Shown here: positions 62,443 through 64,000 of the stretch, piece by piece
Position numbering within the stretch: the stretch's first letter is position 1
Layout of the letters: the number at the start of each line of letters is the position of its first letter
Assembly: GCA_020052615.1 (NCBI GenBank)
Contig: JAGVOT010000037.1
Location: forward strand, 1 to 64,000
Reading direction: 5' to 3'
DNA: 64,000 nucleotides
Source: Nitrospirota bacterium
GTDB lineage: Bacteria; Nitrospirota; UBA9217
Translations under genes and position numbers: made by a program
The notes under the pieces: model-generated
Told to the model about the DNA's origin: nothing
What the model saw: the letters and a program-made list of their open reading frames with translations, nothing else
The model's database searches: none

Positions 62443-63114
62443 CTACCGGTCGTTTCCATCATCAAGCCGTCTTTCTCCCTGGACCAGGAGTTGAATATAA
62501 TCCTGAACCGGTTCGGCCGTCGCATGCCTGTAGCCGGATGCCGGGAACCGGCTGCGGATCAGTTGCAGGACCTGCTCGGCCTCCCGGACCCCCAGGAACC
62601 TTGACAGGGGCGACTGTCCAGGGCCGCTCTGGGAAATGTTCTCTTTGCGAAAAAAGAATATATCACCGGTCTCGCCGAAGCTCTGGTTCAGGATCGGAGC
62701 CTCGATGGCATCATAGCGGGCGGTCTTCACCAGGATCCCCAGCATATCCTTCCTGATCATGAGCAATCGTCTCCCGGTCACGGCATAGGTCGTCCGGCCG
62801 GCATAGTAGTATGCAACGAACGGCTGTATGATGAGGACGATGCCGGCCAGGAAGATCGAGAAGGGTATGGCCTCTGCAATGTGGATATCACCCTGGCCGG
62901 ATGCAGCCGCCTGTGCCTCTCCGGCAGGTAACGAGTATGGCGTGAAATACTGGCCCAAGGGTGACAGAAAAAGCAGGAGAACGATAGCCAGTCCGGTCAA
63001 GGCAAACCCTATCCGCGCCCTCGCCATGCGAAGCGGATCGGGACGACCGGCCCAGAGCAATTCCTCTTGTGACTCAAGCCACGGATAGAGCGTATCTTGG
63101 GGGGGAAGTTTCAT
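62443..63114 (-). CDS. membrane protein with bacterial PH-like domain
   Basis: A 223-residue protein with two hydrophobic segments (about residues 36-55 and 82-105) and a bPH-like core (YAVTGRRLLMIRKDMLGILVKTARYDAIEAP, GDIFFF). Short PH-domain membrane proteins are common in bacteria with unclear roles. It lies between the HD-GYP gene and the response regulator on the same strand. Confidence 0.65.
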   Translation of the reverse strand: MKLPPQDTLYPWLESQEELLWAGRPDPLRMARARIGFALTGLAIVLLLFLSPLGQYFTPYSLPAGEAQAAASGQGDIHIAEAIPFSIFLAGIVLIIQPFVAYYYAGRTTYAVTGRRLLMIRKDMLGILVKTARYDAIEAPILNQSFGETGDIFFFRKENISQSGPGQSPLSRFLGVREAEQVLQLIRSRFPASGYRHATAEPVQDYIQLLVQGERRLDDGNDR

Positions 63115-63317
63115 GCACTATCGTCCTGTCAGATGCCTGCCTCATAAGATCATATAGATGCAGAAGATTACAAGATTTCCGACAGGAAAGGAATCGCCCG
63201 CGCAGGGTATTTTTGGGGTATGAGGCATCGCGGATAATGATATTGATATAAAGGAGGGTTGATCAGAAGTCAGATAGTATTCTTGCAGAGTTCAGGCTTT
63301 GACCTGTGGTGTCTGTC

Positions 63318-63941
63318 CTAAATGATCCCCTTTCTTCTGGCGGCGACCAGCGCTTCCGGCCGGTCCTTGGCGTGGAGCTTTTCATAGATATTCTTGATAT
63401 GGGTATGGACGGTATGGGGACTTATGCCGAGCTTTGTTGCGATATCCTTGTAGGTCAGGCCGTTCTCGACCTCCTTGACGATCTCCGTCTCCCGGTGGCT
63501 CAGGAGGTATTGTTCATCGACCCCTTCATCCTGAAACTCACGGATGACCTTGCGGGCGATCTTGGGGCTCATGGGCGATCCGCCTTTGGCAAGGGTGTGC
63601 AGGGCGTCGATCAGGTCCCGCGGCGTGCTGCCCTTCAGGATGTATCCTGATGCCCCCGCCTTGATGGCCGAAAACACGGTCTCCCGGTCGTCGAACACCG
63701 TGTGCGCCATTATCTCAAGGTCCGGCATCAGGTCCTTCACCTTTCTGATGAGCTCGATGCCCGACATGCCGGGGAGGCCGATATCGGCCAGCAGGATATT
63801 GGGACGGGCCTTTTTGATGCCCTGGAGGGCCTCCTCGGCCGATCCATAGGCGCTGACCACGGAGATCCCCGACTCCCCGCTCAGAAGCAGCTTGAGGTTT
63901 TCACGCAACAGCACGTCGTCTTCTACGATCGAGATCTTCAT
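63318..63941 (-). CDS. NarL/FixJ-type response regulator
   Basis: A 207-residue regulator. Receiver domain (1-120): VEDDVLL acid pair, phosphoacceptor Asp near 52 in LADIGLPGMSG, Thr in AHTVFDD, Lys in YILKGSTP. LuxR-type HTH (about 143-205): LSHRETEIVKEVENGLTYKDIATKLGISPHTVHTHIKNIYEKLHAKDRPEAL. The cognate histidine kinase is not in the window, but could lie just beyond its end. Confidence 0.93.
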   Translation of the reverse strand: MKISIVEDDVLLRENLKLLLSGESGISVVSAYGSAEEALQGIKKARPNILLADIGLPGMSGIELIRKVKDLMPDLEIMAHTVFDDRETVFSAIKAGASGYILKGSTPRDLIDALHTLAKGGSPMSPKIARKVIREFQDEGVDEQYLLSHRETEIVKEVENGLTYKDIATKLGISPHTVHTHIKNIYEKLHAKDRPEALVAARRKGII

Positions 63942-64000
63942 GTCAGGACTTTATCACACTCGGACAAATAAAAGCCAGTTTTTCGATGGGGTATTTTCAG

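Noticed and set aside
1-64000. tRNA, rRNA, CRISPR array or intact insertion sequence
   Set aside because: No cloverleaf, rRNA segment, regularly spaced repeat array or transposase gene was recognised by reading; a covariance-model scan would be more reliable for RNA genes.

Overview
The window is about 58% GC and reads as one contiguous chromosomal stretch of an anaerobic, sulfur-metabolising bacterium. The main evidence is a complete dissimilatory sulfite reductase locus (dsrABDN, dsrC, dsrMKJOP) together with a ferredoxin-dependent 2-oxoacid oxidoreductase and c-type cytochromes. Gene content and style suggest a Nitrospirota (Thermodesulfovibrionia-like) or deltaproteobacterial-type organism. 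This is inference: there is no rRNA or other taxonomic marker here.

Layout. 1-3.9 kb: a plus-strand trio of a beta-barrel-like protein, an FG-GAP repeat lipoprotein and a diheme cytochrome c. 3.9-6.7 kb: an LPP20-like secreted protein, a ferritin-like/receiver fusion and a HEPN-like protein. 6.9-12.7 kb: a bacterial NHEJ module (two Ku, separate LigD polymerase, LigD phosphoesterase-ligase, DUF72). 12.7-18.5 kb: a PQQ-type sugar dehydrogenase lipoprotein, a spermidine-synthase-like membrane protein, a LamG-VanZ protein and an exported Pcm. 18.6-21.0 kb: a three-gene 2-oxoacid:ferredoxin oxidoreductase. 21.1-34.4 kb: minus-strand housekeeping genes (tlyA, dxs, ispA, xseB, xseA, ymdB, rny, rarA, zapA, ftsY, YhaM-type exoribonuclease), with a DUF2845 gene inserted on the opposite strand.

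34.5-46.8 kb: the dsr locus on the minus strand, in transcription order dsrA, dsrB, dsrD, dsrN, a zinc-ribbon protein, dsrC, a ferredoxin with an Asp in place of one cluster Cys, a dsrH/dsrE/dsrF-like trio, an RsbRD_N-like protein, dsrM, K, J, O, P. Strong hairpins, several with U-tracts, separate it into about five segments, so the modules are probably expressed at different levels. A reductive-type marker (DsrD) occurs together with sulfur-relay DsrEFH-like proteins, so the direction of sulfur flow is not settled by this window.

47-64 kb: an OsmC protein divergent from dsrA, cysE, a DUF4124 protein, ispF, ispD, an MglA-like GTPase, an inositol-monophosphatase-family gene, uvrC, uvrB, a large lipoprotein, a TPR protein, a membrane PAS-GAF-HD-GYP protein, a PH-domain-like membrane protein and a NarL-type response regulator.

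Other points: dispersed intergenic repeats of at least three families; extended -10 (TGnTATAAT-like) promoters at several genes, two of which place the start codon about 6 nt downstream and so predict leaderless mRNAs; and a structured intergenic region upstream of rarA that may encode a 6S-like RNA. No tRNA, rRNA, CRISPR array or intact insertion sequence was recognised.
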